Counted from the stretch's first letter, positions 10,155 to 20,067 are shown. The stretch: DNA of 64,000 nucleotides from an uncultured Flammeovirgaceae bacterium (GCA_937883755.1 CAKZYA010000059.1:62001-126000), one strand, 5' to 3'. The notes: generated from the sequence alone by a model not told the origin. Numbers and translations are program-made.

Positions 10155-10694
10155 TTACTCATACGAGGAAAGACCTATAAGCTCCCCGTTCGGCCCCACG
10201 AAAAACGCGTATTTGTCGCGAATGTAGTTCTCATTTTCCAACTCGTATCCCTCTTCTTTCAACTTATCCCCGATTGGGCCAATATCATTGACCTTGAGCA
10301 TAAAGTGATTATGGTTGGTATTTCCGACCGACCCTATGGTGTGCATAAATTCCGGAGCAGTAACCGATAGGCCAATGGTCAGGTCATTCGCCTTCAGCTT
10401 CATAACCAGCATTCCTTCCAGCCCTGGGCCATGAAGTACTTCGGCATTATCCATTTTAAAACCAAGAATCTCGCGGTACAGCTTCAGGGATTTCTCGAGT
10501 TCGAGCACATGGATGCTGATATACCTCAAGCCGGTGACCCTGGCCCGTGGCTCACTTTCTTCATCCACGGAATTCTCACTTTGGGCAAAACCAGAAGCTT
10601 TGCTCGTAAGGATGAGCAATGCCAAAAGGAAGCATCTCCAGGTGTCTGAAATAAATGAAAATGTTAGTTGTCTGTTTCTCATTAGTGATAACAT
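10155..10694 (-). CDS. secreted VOC (glyoxalase/bleomycin-resistance) family protein
   Basis: A 179-residue protein with an N-terminal hydrophobic export segment (about 15-37, ending A-S-G-F-A-Q) and one VOC domain from about 52 (T-G-L-R-Y-I-S-I-H-V-L-E-L-E-K-S-L-x-F/L-Y) to the C-terminus (F-V-G-P-N-G-E-L-I-G-L). His 61, His 133 and Glu 173 are possible metal ligands. VOC proteins include glyoxalase I, ring-cleaving dioxygenases and binding proteins; the substrate here is unknown. It is convergent with the ASPIC gene, only 12 bases away. A start four codons later (10682) would give a more normal signal peptide. Confidence 0.8.
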   Translation of the reverse strand: MLSLMRNRQLTFSFISDTWRCFLLALLILTSKASGFAQSENSVDEESEPRARVTGLRYISIHVLELEKSLKLYREILGFKMDNAEVLHGPGLEGMLVMKLKANDLTIGLSVTAPEFMHTIGSVGNTNHNHFMLKVNDIGPIGDKLKEEGYELENENYIRDKYAFFVGPNGELIGLSSYE

Positions 10695-10992
10695 TTAGGT
10701 TGTTTTTTCAAAACAGCAACTTATAGAAAAAAGCCAAGGAATAAATCAGTAAAAAAAGCTTTTGTCTACTAGAAAGCTTCATCAGACTGTACAAGAACTA
10801 GACAACGGCTTTAAAGTATAAATCTTCAGCTTTTAAGGCAGTAAAATTTCGTAGAATTACCCTGTAAGCTATTTCCCTTCGCAATGATAAAATTATCAGT
10901 TAGGCTTTACTCTTGCTACTAATTCGCATCATAATGTCATTCAAAGAAGCTGACTCAGAACCGGTATTTATCAAGAAAAACTGCTAAAATAT

Positions 10993-11277
10993 ATGAACTT
11001 CAACAACCTTGCTTTTCCCCTTCTTTTCCTGGTAGTTTCCTGTTCTCCGGCGGACGATCAGCAGAACCCCGTTAAACCCGAACAATACGATTGGGATCAA
11101 TTAATCGATGCCGACTTGTCGAGATGGGACAACTACTTAAGTTTTCAGTATACATCCGATTACGATGGGTCGCCCCCCAAAAATGAGCAAGGTGAATTGA
11201 TTGAGCCGATTGGATTAAACAATCCTGAATACGGTGTTCCAGTAGCAAATGGACAGAAATGGGCGTTAAGGATTTGA
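10993..11277 (+). pseudogene. truncated DUF1080 (3-keto-disaccharide hydrolase-like) lipoprotein
   Basis: A lipoprotein signal (lipobox V-V-S-C near residue 17) is followed by the opening of a DUF1080-type domain (W-D-Q-L-I-D-A-D-L-S-R-W-D-N-Y, then P-I-G-L-N-N-P-E-Y-G-V). The frame stops at 94 residues, whereas family members are about 230-300 residues. The body of the domain, including its jelly-roll core, is missing, and the sequence after the stop does not resume it. It is probably a deletion relic. The DUF1080 assignment rests on a short N-terminal match and is moderate. Confidence 0.55.
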
Positions 11278-11285
11278 TACTTCCT

Positions 11286-11381
11286 TCTGGGCGGCAATCC
11301 GCTCTACCCGATAGAACGTAGTTTTCCCAATACCAGCCCGTTTGCTACCGGAACACCAATTACACAATTGGTTTTTTTCAT
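11286..11381 (-). mobile_element. possible IS1-like transposase N-terminal remnant
   Basis: Read on the minus strand from an ATG at 11381, a frame gives M-K-K-T-N-C-V and later A-N-G-L-V-L-G-K-L-R. After one frame change it gives Y-R-V-E-R-I-A-A-Q-K-E. The pattern C, N-G-x-x-x-G-K-x-R-Y-R recalls the zinc-ribbon start of IS1-type InsA proteins. It lies exactly where the DUF1080 gene breaks off, which would suit an insertion-deletion event. The match is short and degenerate, so confidence is low. Confidence 0.22.
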
Positions 11382-11482
11382 GATGGTATATATTGGAAGA
11401 AAACAGATAAGCTTGAGGGCTGTGTAGACAGGGACTTCGGCTTCTGTTTCCTTTTAAAAAAACGAATGGTATTAAATAATGA

Positions 11483-13456
11483 CTATTTTTTCCTTACCAG
11501 GATTACCCAATCCTCCTTGACATCCTCAGGAGGCATACCCAGGTTAATCCAACCGGGCCCGGTCATTTCCGTAACATTTCCTCCCTGACCCCGGGGCTTT
11601 TTGATGTTGGGTAGAGCAGAAAGCACCGAGGCCGGTTCTCTGGCATAGGTCTGTTCAACCCGCATTTCTTTACCCTTTTGAAGACCGCCTCCGGTTCTGG
11701 GATTGTACCAATCCACGGTATAGGCACCGGTATTATTTTGCAGGTTAAGAGCAGCTCCACCTCCGGCTGGTTGATAAATCACATAAAGCTCCCCATTATC
11801 GGCGTAAACAAAATCCTTTTCACTACGGGTCAAATTATTGGCATTTTCCATTTCCCAGAAGGGAATATTGTTGTTTTTGTAAAAATCCATGGCATGGCGG
11901 GTATAGTCCCACAAGGCATCCCGGCTTCGCCAATCTTCCATATTGAGGTCATTTTGTTCTTCGGAATACCCAAAATACCATTCCACCCCATCGCCTCCCG
12001 CGGCAATGGTGGCCCAATAAGTACCCCGGGCTTCGTCTTGGTTATAATTATCGTCATAGTCATCCGTAGTGACGCCCAATCCCCCGGTACCCGCTTCATC
12101 TAAAGATACATTCCATTTTCTTCCTGACCTATCTGAAGCATTCACCCAATAAGAAATGACGTCGAAATTGTGCCAGGGACGCATACTGTTAGTCTGTATA
12201 GAGGGGCCTTCAAAATATTCGTACCCGAGTAAGGGGGTATAACTCTGTTGGTACTGACTGGGAAAGGTGTGGGTAACTACTGGGTGGTCATAAGGATCCA
12301 GACTATGGATGTATTGGGCATCTGCCTTGGCATTAAGTTGCTCCGGATCCTCTAACTCATCCCAAAGATCATGTTCTTCTCCCAAATTCCAGTTGAGGGC
12401 GAGATGGTGGGCAAACCTGGCAATCAATTCCCGGTAGTATAGTTTTCGTTCCGGCCCCAGTTTCCCGCCGTTTAGCAGCTGATCATTCTCATTTTCATGG
12501 GTTTTAAAATGAAGGAACAGACCCAATTGATCTCCATGGGTAAATACTTTTTCCCACTGAGCAAGCTTGGAAACATCATAGCGGTCAACTTCATTATGAC
12601 TGATCCAGGGCCAGATATTTTTCCCGTCTCCACCAGCCGACAAAGTCAAAAAAGAAAATGCATTCATCCCCTTGGAAGAAAGATAGTTCAATGCTCCAAT
12701 CAAACCTTTCCCCTTACCGTTTTGCCATACCGGGTCTCCCTCTTTCCAATCCTGAACATGTGCCTCGTACCTTTTTAAGGGAGTGGCTCCCCGAGAGTCT
12801 TTGTGCTGTGTACTACCCCATAACAAGACGTCACCGTAACTTTTTGAAAGCGAAGCATGCGTATAGGTGCCATCGAAGTCAGCAAAGGCCAATAAGGTTT
12901 CCGGAGCATCTGCTCCTCCCTTCATAAACCATTCTCCATTATCAAATCTAAGGTAATGTTCCCCGACATACCGTAGCAAACCCTTTCCCCGCAAATCAGG
13001 ACCATTCTTGTCTGTTTCTGATATACTGATAGTACCTGTTGCACCATCAAATGCTACTGACTCACCAGCCGTTGAACTTAGACTTACCGCAATATCTTCT
13101 CCCCCTCGAAAAGAAGCCGTATAGGCCCATTGTCCGGTTCTATCGGGTGTGAAATGAACGCGCCACTTATTTCCCGAATTTGCGCTGGTTTCAGCTGCAT
13201 TTCCATCTGCTGCAAAATAACCAGGTACCTGATAGGTTGACTGACCACTTTCATGTCGGAAAATAACATTCAGTCGGTAACCCATAAAGGGATTGTAAGC
13301 ATCGGTTTCACTCACTTCTGGACCATCAAAAGTAACTGTGATTGGGTGCCATTTTTTTAATTCGCCATCAACTACTCCATTGGATTGGGCAAACAGAAAA
13401 TCAGAAAGTGTTAATAACGCAATTATCAGGTTTATCAAAAAAGTTAATTTCTTCAT
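11483..13456 (-). CDS. secreted DUF5060 / collagen-binding-domain glycoside hydrolase-like protein
   Basis: A 657-residue exported protein. The ATG at 13456 was chosen because the longer frame opens with TTG and the ATG is followed at once by a signal peptide (K-K-L-T-F-L-I-N-L-I, cut near F-A-Q). A DUF5060 beta-sandwich covers about 25-120 (W-H-P-I-T-V-T-F-D-G-P, F-T-P-D-R-T-G-Q-W). A TIM-barrel-like DUF4038/apiosidase-type region lies in the middle (K-G-M-N-A-F-S-F-L, W-N-L-G-E-E-H-D, D-E-A-G-T-G). The end resembles the putative collagen-binding domain (V-D-W-Y-N-P-R-T-G-G). Glutamates in L-G-E-E and L-D-E-A are candidate catalytic residues. It is the only apparent enzyme of the neighbouring SusCD locus, so it probably cleaves that locus's glycan. 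Confidence 0.82.
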   Translation of the reverse strand: MKKLTFLINLIIALLTLSDFLFAQSNGVVDGELKKWHPITVTFDGPEVSETDAYNPFMGYRLNVIFRHESGQSTYQVPGYFAADGNAAETSANSGNKWRVHFTPDRTGQWAYTASFRGGEDIAVSLSSTAGESVAFDGATGTISISETDKNGPDLRGKGLLRYVGEHYLRFDNGEWFMKGGADAPETLLAFADFDGTYTHASLSKSYGDVLLWGSTQHKDSRGATPLKRYEAHVQDWKEGDPVWQNGKGKGLIGALNYLSSKGMNAFSFLTLSAGGDGKNIWPWISHNEVDRYDVSKLAQWEKVFTHGDQLGLFLHFKTHENENDQLLNGGKLGPERKLYYRELIARFAHHLALNWNLGEEHDLWDELEDPEQLNAKADAQYIHSLDPYDHPVVTHTFPSQYQQSYTPLLGYEYFEGPSIQTNSMRPWHNFDVISYWVNASDRSGRKWNVSLDEAGTGGLGVTTDDYDDNYNQDEARGTYWATIAAGGDGVEWYFGYSEEQNDLNMEDWRSRDALWDYTRHAMDFYKNNNIPFWEMENANNLTRSEKDFVYADNGELYVIYQPAGGGAALNLQNNTGAYTVDWYNPRTGGGLQKGKEMRVEQTYAREPASVLSALPNIKKPRGQGGNVTEMTGPGWINLGMPPEDVKEDWVILVRKK

Positions 13457-13496
13457 GATTTTTCGTTTCAATTGTTGTGCTAGTGTTTTTTTCAAC

Positions 13497-13736
13497 TTAT
13501 GCAGTTATTACTTCACCTATTCTTCTAATAAATTGTGTATGAATTAGGTCGGTTATTTCTTTTTCATTGTGATCCAGGCCTAATCTTACCACCACCATAT
13601 TCCATCCAGGAATGATGAAAAGATTATTATGAACCCAGGTGGCGCAGTTTTTTACTGGTACATCTGGCCATTTTCTTCCCCCCACTGGCTGGATTCCGTT
13701 TACCCACCAGTTAAATCCGTACGATTTCACGTGCAA
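13497..13736 (-). pseudogene. C-terminal remnant of a serine beta-lactamase-fold hydrolase
   Basis: The 79-residue frame has no proper start (TTG at 13736) and matches only the tail of class C beta-lactamase/6-aminohexanoate-dimer-hydrolase-type proteins: Y-G-F-N-W-W-V-N-G, then W-P-D-V-P, H-N-N and F-I-I-P-G-W-N-M-V-V-V-R-L-G. The part carrying the catalytic S-x-x-K and Y-x-N motifs is absent. The break coincides with the hairpin at 13735-13811. The relic sits 40 bases before the DUF5060 gene on the same strand, so the intact gene was probably part of this polysaccharide locus. Confidence 0.75.
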
Positions 13737-13811
13737 AAAAGTGCAGTCACTGTACCGCGGGCTACACGCCTCGGACTACGCGCCGCGTAAAGCTCCCCGT
13801 GACTGTTTTTT
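13735..13811 (-). terminator. long hairpin with A/T-run ends (terminator or inserted repeat)
   Basis: Arms CAGTCAC (13744-13750) and GTGACTG (13799-13805) are bordered by AAAAAA (13735-13740) and TTTTTT (13806-13811), with a 3-base bulge. Inside, a GC-rich second stem pairs CGCGG (13756-13760) with CCGCG (13783-13787). On the minus strand it follows the SusC-SusD-lipoprotein operon and ends in a T run, fitting a terminator that could act in both directions. Its GC-rich core is unlike its surroundings and it marks the break of the hydrolase relic. Confidence 0.6.
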
Positions 13812-13851
13812 CTTATGAGACAGCTTCCTAATTATTTGTTGGGAAATAAGG

Positions 13852-14571
13852 TCAGGGAGCTGCTATCACAATGGGAATGCTATGATTCCAATCAGTAGTC
13901 TGATCAGATCGTGCCGCAATACGAATATGCAGATTTCCTCCACCCCTTTCCTGAGCCATATTTAGAAGGTCGGTATCAAGCTCCACTGTTGTAGTTCCTG
14001 AATTACTATCCAAGGCCAGTTCCCGAGTTTGCCACCTGGGTCCATTTCCAGTATTCACCCCCACTTTTGCAACTGTACTCACTAATATAACTCTTTCTTC
14101 TGCTTGATGACCCTGACTAGGATTAATTTCATAATTTACTTCAAGTCCACCACCAGAAATACTAGCGGTAGGTGGAGGAATTACCAAGTGGGGTGTCACG
14201 GTAATATTCTGTTCTACGGGAGCACCTGTAAGATCCACTACCAGTTCACCTCGCTCTGGTCCGTCAACAGGCCCTTCAATCCAGACCGTATAAGACTGTG
14301 GATACAAATGCAGGTTGGCATAAGAACCATCTCCATTGACTCTCAATTCCAGAGGAACCCGATCCTCTTCTCCTAAGATAAATACGGTGAAAGCTGGATT
14401 TGATGCATCGCCAGAAACCGGATTTCCGTTTTGATCCAGAATCATTCCACTGATCTGCCCATCAAATCCAAAATCTGTTACTTTCTCTTCGCAGGCTGCC
14501 AGTACGGTTATGTAAACCGTCATCAGTGCCAAAAGCGAGATATTATTTGTAATTGAAGCCTTCGTTCTCAT
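13852..14571 (-). CDS. DUF3823-like surface lipoprotein of the polysaccharide locus
   Basis: A 239-residue lipoprotein (lipobox L-A-A-C near residue 26) encoded third in the SusC-SusD operon. The segment G-Q-I-S-G-M-I-L-D-Q-N-G-N-P-V-S-G (about 38-55) opens a beta-sandwich like DUF3823 proteins. A second beta-rich half follows (residues 135-239). In related operons this position holds SusE/SusF-type or DUF3823 proteins that bind glycan at the cell surface, which is the likely role here. The match is to fold and position rather than to strong motifs. Confidence 0.7.
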   Translation of the reverse strand: MRTKASITNNISLLALMTVYITVLAACEEKVTDFGFDGQISGMILDQNGNPVSGDASNPAFTVFILGEEDRVPLELRVNGDGSYANLHLYPQSYTVWIEGPVDGPERGELVVDLTGAPVEQNITVTPHLVIPPPTASISGGGLEVNYEINPSQGHQAEERVILVSTVAKVGVNTGNGPRWQTRELALDSNSGTTTVELDTDLLNMAQERGGGNLHIRIAARSDQTTDWNHSIPIVIAAP

Positions 14572-14620
14572 CGTAATTGAATATTAATATGATAAAAAAG
14601 AGATTTGCACAACTCTTCCT

Positions 14621-16384
14621 CTAGTATCCAGGATTCTCTACCAGGTCTCCATTAGTTTCAATTCTGGCCTGAGTGATAGGATTGTAATAATGCTCCGGCC
14701 GAAACTCGCGCTGCGTTGCTTCACCATTAATTTCAAGGAAATAGTACTGCCCTGAATCATCATGGTAAATTACCCGAACTCCCCGCACGTTTTGTCCATC
14801 TAACATATCCAAAGCAGTTCTCCATCTTCGCAGATCGTCCCAGCGATGACCTTCGTAGATTAATTCACTAGTTCTTTCTATTCTTACGCGATCACGGTTT
14901 ATCGTTGATGCAGTCAAGGGTACCAAGCCAACCCGCTCACGTGTGAAGTTAAGGTACATAGCCGCTTCTGCCAGATTACCCAGCTCGAACGCACTCTCAG
15001 CGGCGATCAGATACATCTCAGCCAACCGTATTTCTTTCCAGTTGTGAGATTCGGTATTTCGCGGAACAAAAACAGTTTTAGGTATATGCTTTTCAAGTAA
15101 AAATCCAGTAGAGGGGAAAAATTGATTTGCCTGTCTTCGACTGGCATTTCCTACTGAATGTTTTCCGTTGTGAAAAACGCCCTCTTCTGAAATGATCGCA
15201 TTCGGATTGGTTCCGCCCACGGTTGGATCTATGCCTTCATACAATTCTACAATATTACCAGCAAATAACTCACCTTCAAACAGAACTGTCGCGTGCAGCC
15301 TTGGATCTTTGTTATCCCAAGGAGCGGAACCCCTGGCATACAAATTATCCGGACCTAAGTCAGGATTGCTAAATGTACCATCTAAATTTTCAAAGTGATT
15401 CACCAGTTCTAAGGTAGGATTCAATAGCGAGCCTTGTCCCTCGGAGAAGGGGGTCGGCTTGTTTAGATGACCAAATTGGTGATTAATTTCAATGCCATTG
15501 TAAATCTTTTCAAAGATGGCTTCAGAATTTGAGTCTTCCATTAAGATGCTTAAAAAGGTTTGGACGGGATCGGAACCTTGCAAGAGAGAATAATAGCCTG
15601 AATTAATTATCTGCTGGGCGGCATCGCTGGCTTTCCTATAAAATTCAGTAGCTCTGGATGCTGGTATTCCGGTTAGTCGATTGTCGGCCAGAGTCCCAAA
15701 GTCAGCAATTGAAGCAGACCATAGGTTTGCCCTCGCCTTGTAGGCGTAGGCAGTCCAGCGATTTACCCGGCCGGTTTGTTCAGCATCTTCCGATAACATA
15801 CTAGCGGCTGTTTCTAATTCAGAGTCTATAAAGTCAGCAAGTGCTTCTTCGGTACTTCTTACTGTATATTCCTCCGGAACCTCCTCAAAGGGATCGAGGA
15901 TAATATCAACCAGGGGCACGCCTCCGTAGCGTTTTTGCATTTTGAAATATAAAGCCGCCCTCAACACCCTAATCTCGCCTTCCATCTGCATCTTAAAGCT
16001 TTCGGATAGCGGAGATTCTCGGATGTTTTCTATAAAGAAATTCATTTCCCTTATATATTCATAGTCCCACAGACCCTCACAATCATTGTTGATATTCATC
16101 CCACCGTGGGTTCTACAGCCGGCAAAGCCACCCCCTCGCTGAGTGCCAAAATCATGATGGCCTACATTACCGCCACTACTACCATAACCTGTAAAGGGAA
16201 AATTTGCGTACAGGTCTGCAGCTAATGCCTCGGCAAAAGCTTCATCCTGAAATATCTGCTCACCAATAACGCGGTCTTGGGGAACCTCATTTAGATTTAA
16301 AACATCTTCACACGAACCGAACAACACCAGAAGTAAAATCAGTAGTGGTGTTTTCCATTTATCAATTTGTTGGCTGTTTTTCAT
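14621..16384 (-). CDS. SusD/RagB-family nutrient-binding lipoprotein
   Basis: A 587-residue lipoprotein with lipobox F-G-S-C (about residue 26) and the SusD opening E-D-V-L-N-L-N-E-V-P-Q-D. Typical features are the alpha-helical TPR scaffold (G-E-I-R-V-L-R-A-A-L-Y-F), a variable loop-rich middle that normally shapes the glycan pocket, and the C-terminal R-I-E-R-T-S-E-L-I-Y-E-G-H-R-W-D-D-L-R-R-W. It lies 38 bases after its SusC partner and 49 before the DUF3823-like gene, in one operon. The ligand is unknown, presumably a glycan because a glycosidase-like gene follows. Confidence 0.95.
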   Translation of the reverse strand: MKNSQQIDKWKTPLLILLLVLFGSCEDVLNLNEVPQDRVIGEQIFQDEAFAEALAADLYANFPFTGYGSSGGNVGHHDFGTQRGGGFAGCRTHGGMNINNDCEGLWDYEYIREMNFFIENIRESPLSESFKMQMEGEIRVLRAALYFKMQKRYGGVPLVDIILDPFEEVPEEYTVRSTEEALADFIDSELETAASMLSEDAEQTGRVNRWTAYAYKARANLWSASIADFGTLADNRLTGIPASRATEFYRKASDAAQQIINSGYYSLLQGSDPVQTFLSILMEDSNSEAIFEKIYNGIEINHQFGHLNKPTPFSEGQGSLLNPTLELVNHFENLDGTFSNPDLGPDNLYARGSAPWDNKDPRLHATVLFEGELFAGNIVELYEGIDPTVGGTNPNAIISEEGVFHNGKHSVGNASRRQANQFFPSTGFLLEKHIPKTVFVPRNTESHNWKEIRLAEMYLIAAESAFELGNLAEAAMYLNFTRERVGLVPLTASTINRDRVRIERTSELIYEGHRWDDLRRWRTALDMLDGQNVRGVRVIYHDDSGQYYFLEINGEATQREFRPEHYYNPITQARIETNGDLVENPGY

Positions 16385-16422
16385 AACTAAGCAATTACTT
16401 TCATTATGGATTTAATATCATA

Positions 16423-19400
16423 TTAGAAATCAATTTCAAGTCCGAAATTGATCACACGCGTCTGAGGATGGTAGTTACCAAAAAACTGGGCGGGATCTTC
16501 ATCAATCTCAGGATCTAAAAAGTCAAGGTCTGAGAACGTTAACAAATTGGTGCCTCCTGCATACAGTTTCACCCTTCTCAACCCAAGTACGTCAATCAGT
16601 TCGTTGGGAAGAGTATACCCTAGTTGAAGCTGCTTGAGTCGTAAGTAAGAACCATCAATCAAAAACATATCGTAGTCACTATCAAATCTTCCTGATGCTC
16701 TGGGCCACCTGGCAGCAGTTGCACTTACCGTTGGAAGTCCAAATTCATTTTCCGGTATGTAAGCATCTCTAATATCTTTTTGTAAAGCAACTCCATTAGA
16801 AGGGAACGGCCCCTCAAACTCACTCCAGGCTAAATTCCACCCAAAACGTGAAGCACCCTGCCAAAAGGAGACTAGTTCGAGCCCTTTCCATTGTACACGA
16901 GTTTGAAATCCGAAAGTCATTCTGGGCTGGGTACCTGAAGTAGCGATATACTTATCATCATCAGTGATTCTACCGTCTCCATTTCTGTCTATAACTCTTG
17001 CATCACCTATCTGAATGGAGCGGTTTCCACTACCATCTATATCCGCCCAATTATCAATTTCTTCCTGAGAAGTGAAGAGACCATCAGTTTCCAAATAGAA
17101 TATATCCACATTATTCCTACCGCCAGTAATTACCCGTCGGTCAATAAGTTTCTCTCGTCGCTCAACTTCTTTATTGATAAAATCAGGTTCGTCGGTGTGT
17201 AGGACTATTTCCTCATAGATTCCAAAGTTACCACCGACAGAATAGCTCCAATTGGTATTGATCGTATTATTATGCTGTAAACTGAATTCCAAGCCTCTGT
17301 TTTCAAATTCCTGGAAATTTTGCCGAGGCAGAACTGCTCCTACCACTGGTGGCACCTCTAATATGCGCCGGCCCAGAACATCGAAACGATGCCTTCTGAA
17401 TACATCAAAGGTTCCTTCTAACTTACCTTCCCAGAAGGAAGCGTCTAAACCAAAATTGATAATATCCATCTTTTCCCAGGTGATATCTGGATTAGGAAGA
17501 CCATCAGTACTGATAGTTCGGCGAAGGTTATCGTCTTGAAAAATGTAAAAATTGTTAAAGGAAAAGGTTGACAAAAACTGAAAGTCACCGGCGGCATCAA
17601 ATCCTAATCTTCCCCAAGAACCTCTCAGTTTTAAAAAGGTAAGAAAACTTGATATCCCAATATTCTGCATGAATGACTCCTCAGTTATGTTCCATGCCCC
17701 GGAAACGGATGGAAAAAACCCCCATCGTGAATTTTCAGGGAATCTCATGGATCCATCATACCTTGCACTTACTTCCAATGAATATTTATCAGCATAATTG
17801 TAACTTACTCTGCCGATATGGCCCATTCTTTTATTTCTACTAATAACATCGTTGTTAAACTGTTGACTAGGCGGGCCAGCACTCAATTGCGCAATCGGGA
17901 AGTCGTAAAAGATACGGCTTGCATCAACTCTTTCAAAATCCCGCTGAATAAACTCAAACACATACATACTAGTTAAAGTATGATCTTCACCGAATGAAAA
18001 ATCCCCGTTCAAAAAGTACTGAAAATTGATGTTTTCCGTCTGACTATTTCTTCGCTCAACTCTGGTATCAGAATTTAAAGCACGAACAAACTCATGCTCT
18101 TCCGTATCTGGATTATAGCGGTATTCAGGGCCTCTTTTCTGAAACATCTTTTCCTGTAGGCTGGTACCCTGGTAATTAATAGTAGCCCGGGTACTCAATC
18201 CTGGAAGAAGTTGATACTCACCTCCCAGTTTGAAATCAATAAACCCTCTCTGAAACTCCTGAGAACCTCCAATATCTGCACTCGCTAGATTCAGCGGGTT
18301 GACGGTTTGTCCTTCTGGGGCACCTCTTGGAAAATCACGATGCCCTCCAGGTAATTCTTCAATAGAATGAAAAGGACGCCAACGTCCACTCCGGGCAAAT
18401 ATACCCTGGCCTTGCCCCCAACCTGTACCTTCAAAAGCATTTCTGGGGCCGTAGAAATCTTGGAGGTTATAACTCATATCAAAGTTAAAATTGAATCTTT
18501 CAGAAACATCTATATCTACGTTTCCTCGGATATTGTATCTTTTAAATCTAGTATCTGTATCTCCAAAAACATTACGTTCCAAACCCGTTTGATCAAATAT
18601 ATTCCCTGAAATAAAATAACGCACATTTTCACTTCCTCCTCTTAGCGATAAATCATGTGTAAACATTGGCGCCGCATTACGGGGGATCAGTTCAAACATA
18701 TCCACACTAGGAAAATTTTCAGGATCTGATCCATCGTTATTTGCTCTGAACTCTGCGACGGTCGCCGGTAACCAGCGTAAATCTATACCTCGATCAAGGT
18801 TTCTCATATTAAACAGGGCCATGTATTCCCAGGAGTCTATGGCATCAGGCACCATTGTCAGTCCCTGTAGCCCTACATCTCCGCGGTAAGCAAACTGAAT
18901 GTCGCCCGTAGTCCCTCGTTTCGTTGTGACCAGTACTACACCATTACCAGCTCTTGCTCCATAAACTGCCGCAGATGCTGCGTCTTTTAGTACATTGAGC
19001 TCTGCAATATCATTAGGATTCAAATTTGAAAACACTGCCTCGCTCACGGGTAACCCATCAACAATGTAGAGAGGTTCACCAAACCCCCGGATATTGATAG
19101 CTGTCTTGTTCTGACCGGGCTGACCATTCTGATTTTTGATAAAGACCCCGGGAACCCGCCCCTGTAGTGCCTGACCTACCGTGGGAGTTGACACTCTGGC
19201 CATTGCTTCTGGATCTGCTCTGGCAACACTACCCGTAACGCGGGATTCTATTTGCGTACCGTAACCAACTACTACAACTTCAGAAAGCGACTGAATATCG
19301 GGTGATAATGAAATATTGATAACCGAACGGCCGTTAATTTCTTCCTCTAAAGTCTCAAAGCCAATTGACGAAAAGACTAGTGTAGTTACATCATCGGCGA

Positions 19401-19992
19401 CGGTTAGGCGGTAGTTACCCTCCACATCGGTTACCGTACCAGTAGAGGTGCCTTTGGCTAAAATATTAACTCCGGGCAGCGGTTCGTCGGTAGATAGGTC
19501 GGTCACTTTCCCGCTAATGGTTTTTTCCAAACTTTTAGTATGAACCCCTGGTGGAATGGATTGGTGATTAAAAGTATTTGCACGTAAACTTGGTTTCAGA
19601 CTTACCTCCTGAAAAGCTTCTTTAGTCACTTTTTTTACTTTATTACCCCTTTGGTTAGCCTTAAAAATGACGTAGTGTACATCATCAATTTTCTTATAGT
19701 CTAGTTGTAAAGGCTTAAGCAATGTGTTGAGCATATCTTCAAGAATGGTATCAGGAAGATTATCATTTTTGATAAATTTATTTTCAATAATTTCTTTGTC
19801 AAAACTAAACCGCACCTGATACTTCTTTCCAATCTCAACCAGGGCTTGACTTAGTGTCTCTTTGTCATCCTGAGCCAGCACCCCTTCAGGGGCAGATTGT
19901 AGTGCAAGGCTTTGGGCGAAAGTATTTCCAAAACCCATGGAGAGCCACAAAAAAAACAGGATTTTGAACAGATATTTTAAATAATTGTTCAT
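16423..19992 (-). CDS. SusC-family transporter with N-terminal STN signalling domain
   Basis: A 1189-residue SusC. After the signal peptide (about 1-27) comes a secretin/TonB short N-terminal (STN) domain at about 45-113 (L-V-E-I-G-K-K-Y-Q-V-R-F-S-F, L-L-K-P-L-Q-L-D-Y), the module that contacts FecR-type anti-sigma proteins in the periplasm. A carboxypeptidase-regulatory-like domain follows at about 158-235, then V-V-V-V-G-Y-G-T, a plug (V-L-K-D-A-A-S-A-A-V-Y-G-A-R-A-G-N-G) and the barrel. The upstream sigma and FecR genes on the same strand complete a trans-envelope switch, so substrate binding should induce the operon. About 140 residues separate the signal peptide from the regulatory-like fold, which fits the STN insertion. 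Confidence 0.96.
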   Translation of the reverse strand: MNNYLKYLFKILFFLWLSMGFGNTFAQSLALQSAPEGVLAQDDKETLSQALVEIGKKYQVRFSFDKEIIENKFIKNDNLPDTILEDMLNTLLKPLQLDYKKIDDVHYVIFKANQRGNKVKKVTKEAFQEVSLKPSLRANTFNHQSIPPGVHTKSLEKTISGKVTDLSTDEPLPGVNILAKGTSTGTVTDVEGNYRLTVADDVTTLVFSSIGFETLEEEINGRSVINISLSPDIQSLSEVVVVGYGTQIESRVTGSVARADPEAMARVSTPTVGQALQGRVPGVFIKNQNGQPGQNKTAINIRGFGEPLYIVDGLPVSEAVFSNLNPNDIAELNVLKDAASAAVYGARAGNGVVLVTTKRGTTGDIQFAYRGDVGLQGLTMVPDAIDSWEYMALFNMRNLDRGIDLRWLPATVAEFRANNDGSDPENFPSVDMFELIPRNAAPMFTHDLSLRGGSENVRYFISGNIFDQTGLERNVFGDTDTRFKRYNIRGNVDIDVSERFNFNFDMSYNLQDFYGPRNAFEGTGWGQGQGIFARSGRWRPFHSIEELPGGHRDFPRGAPEGQTVNPLNLASADIGGSQEFQRGFIDFKLGGEYQLLPGLSTRATINYQGTSLQEKMFQKRGPEYRYNPDTEEHEFVRALNSDTRVERRNSQTENINFQYFLNGDFSFGEDHTLTSMYVFEFIQRDFERVDASRIFYDFPIAQLSAGPPSQQFNNDVISRNKRMGHIGRVSYNYADKYSLEVSARYDGSMRFPENSRWGFFPSVSGAWNITEESFMQNIGISSFLTFLKLRGSWGRLGFDAAGDFQFLSTFSFNNFYIFQDDNLRRTISTDGLPNPDITWEKMDIINFGLDASFWEGKLEGTFDVFRRHRFDVLGRRILEVPPVVGAVLPRQNFQEFENRGLEFSLQHNNTINTNWSYSVGGNFGIYEEIVLHTDEPDFINKEVERREKLIDRRVITGGRNNVDIFYLETDGLFTSQEEIDNWADIDGSGNRSIQIGDARVIDRNGDGRITDDDKYIATSGTQPRMTFGFQTRVQWKGLELVSFWQGASRFGWNLAWSEFEGPFPSNGVALQKDIRDAYIPENEFGLPTVSATAARWPRASGRFDSDYDMFLIDGSYLRLKQLQLGYTLPNELIDVLGLRRVKLYAGGTNLLTFSDLDFLDPEIDEDPAQFFGNYHPQTRVINFGLEIDF

Positions 19993-20067
19993 AGTGTATA
20001 GTTTTATATTAATTTATACTTTCCTACCAGTCAGAGTAGCCGCCAAGCATGATGATTGGTAGGATTT

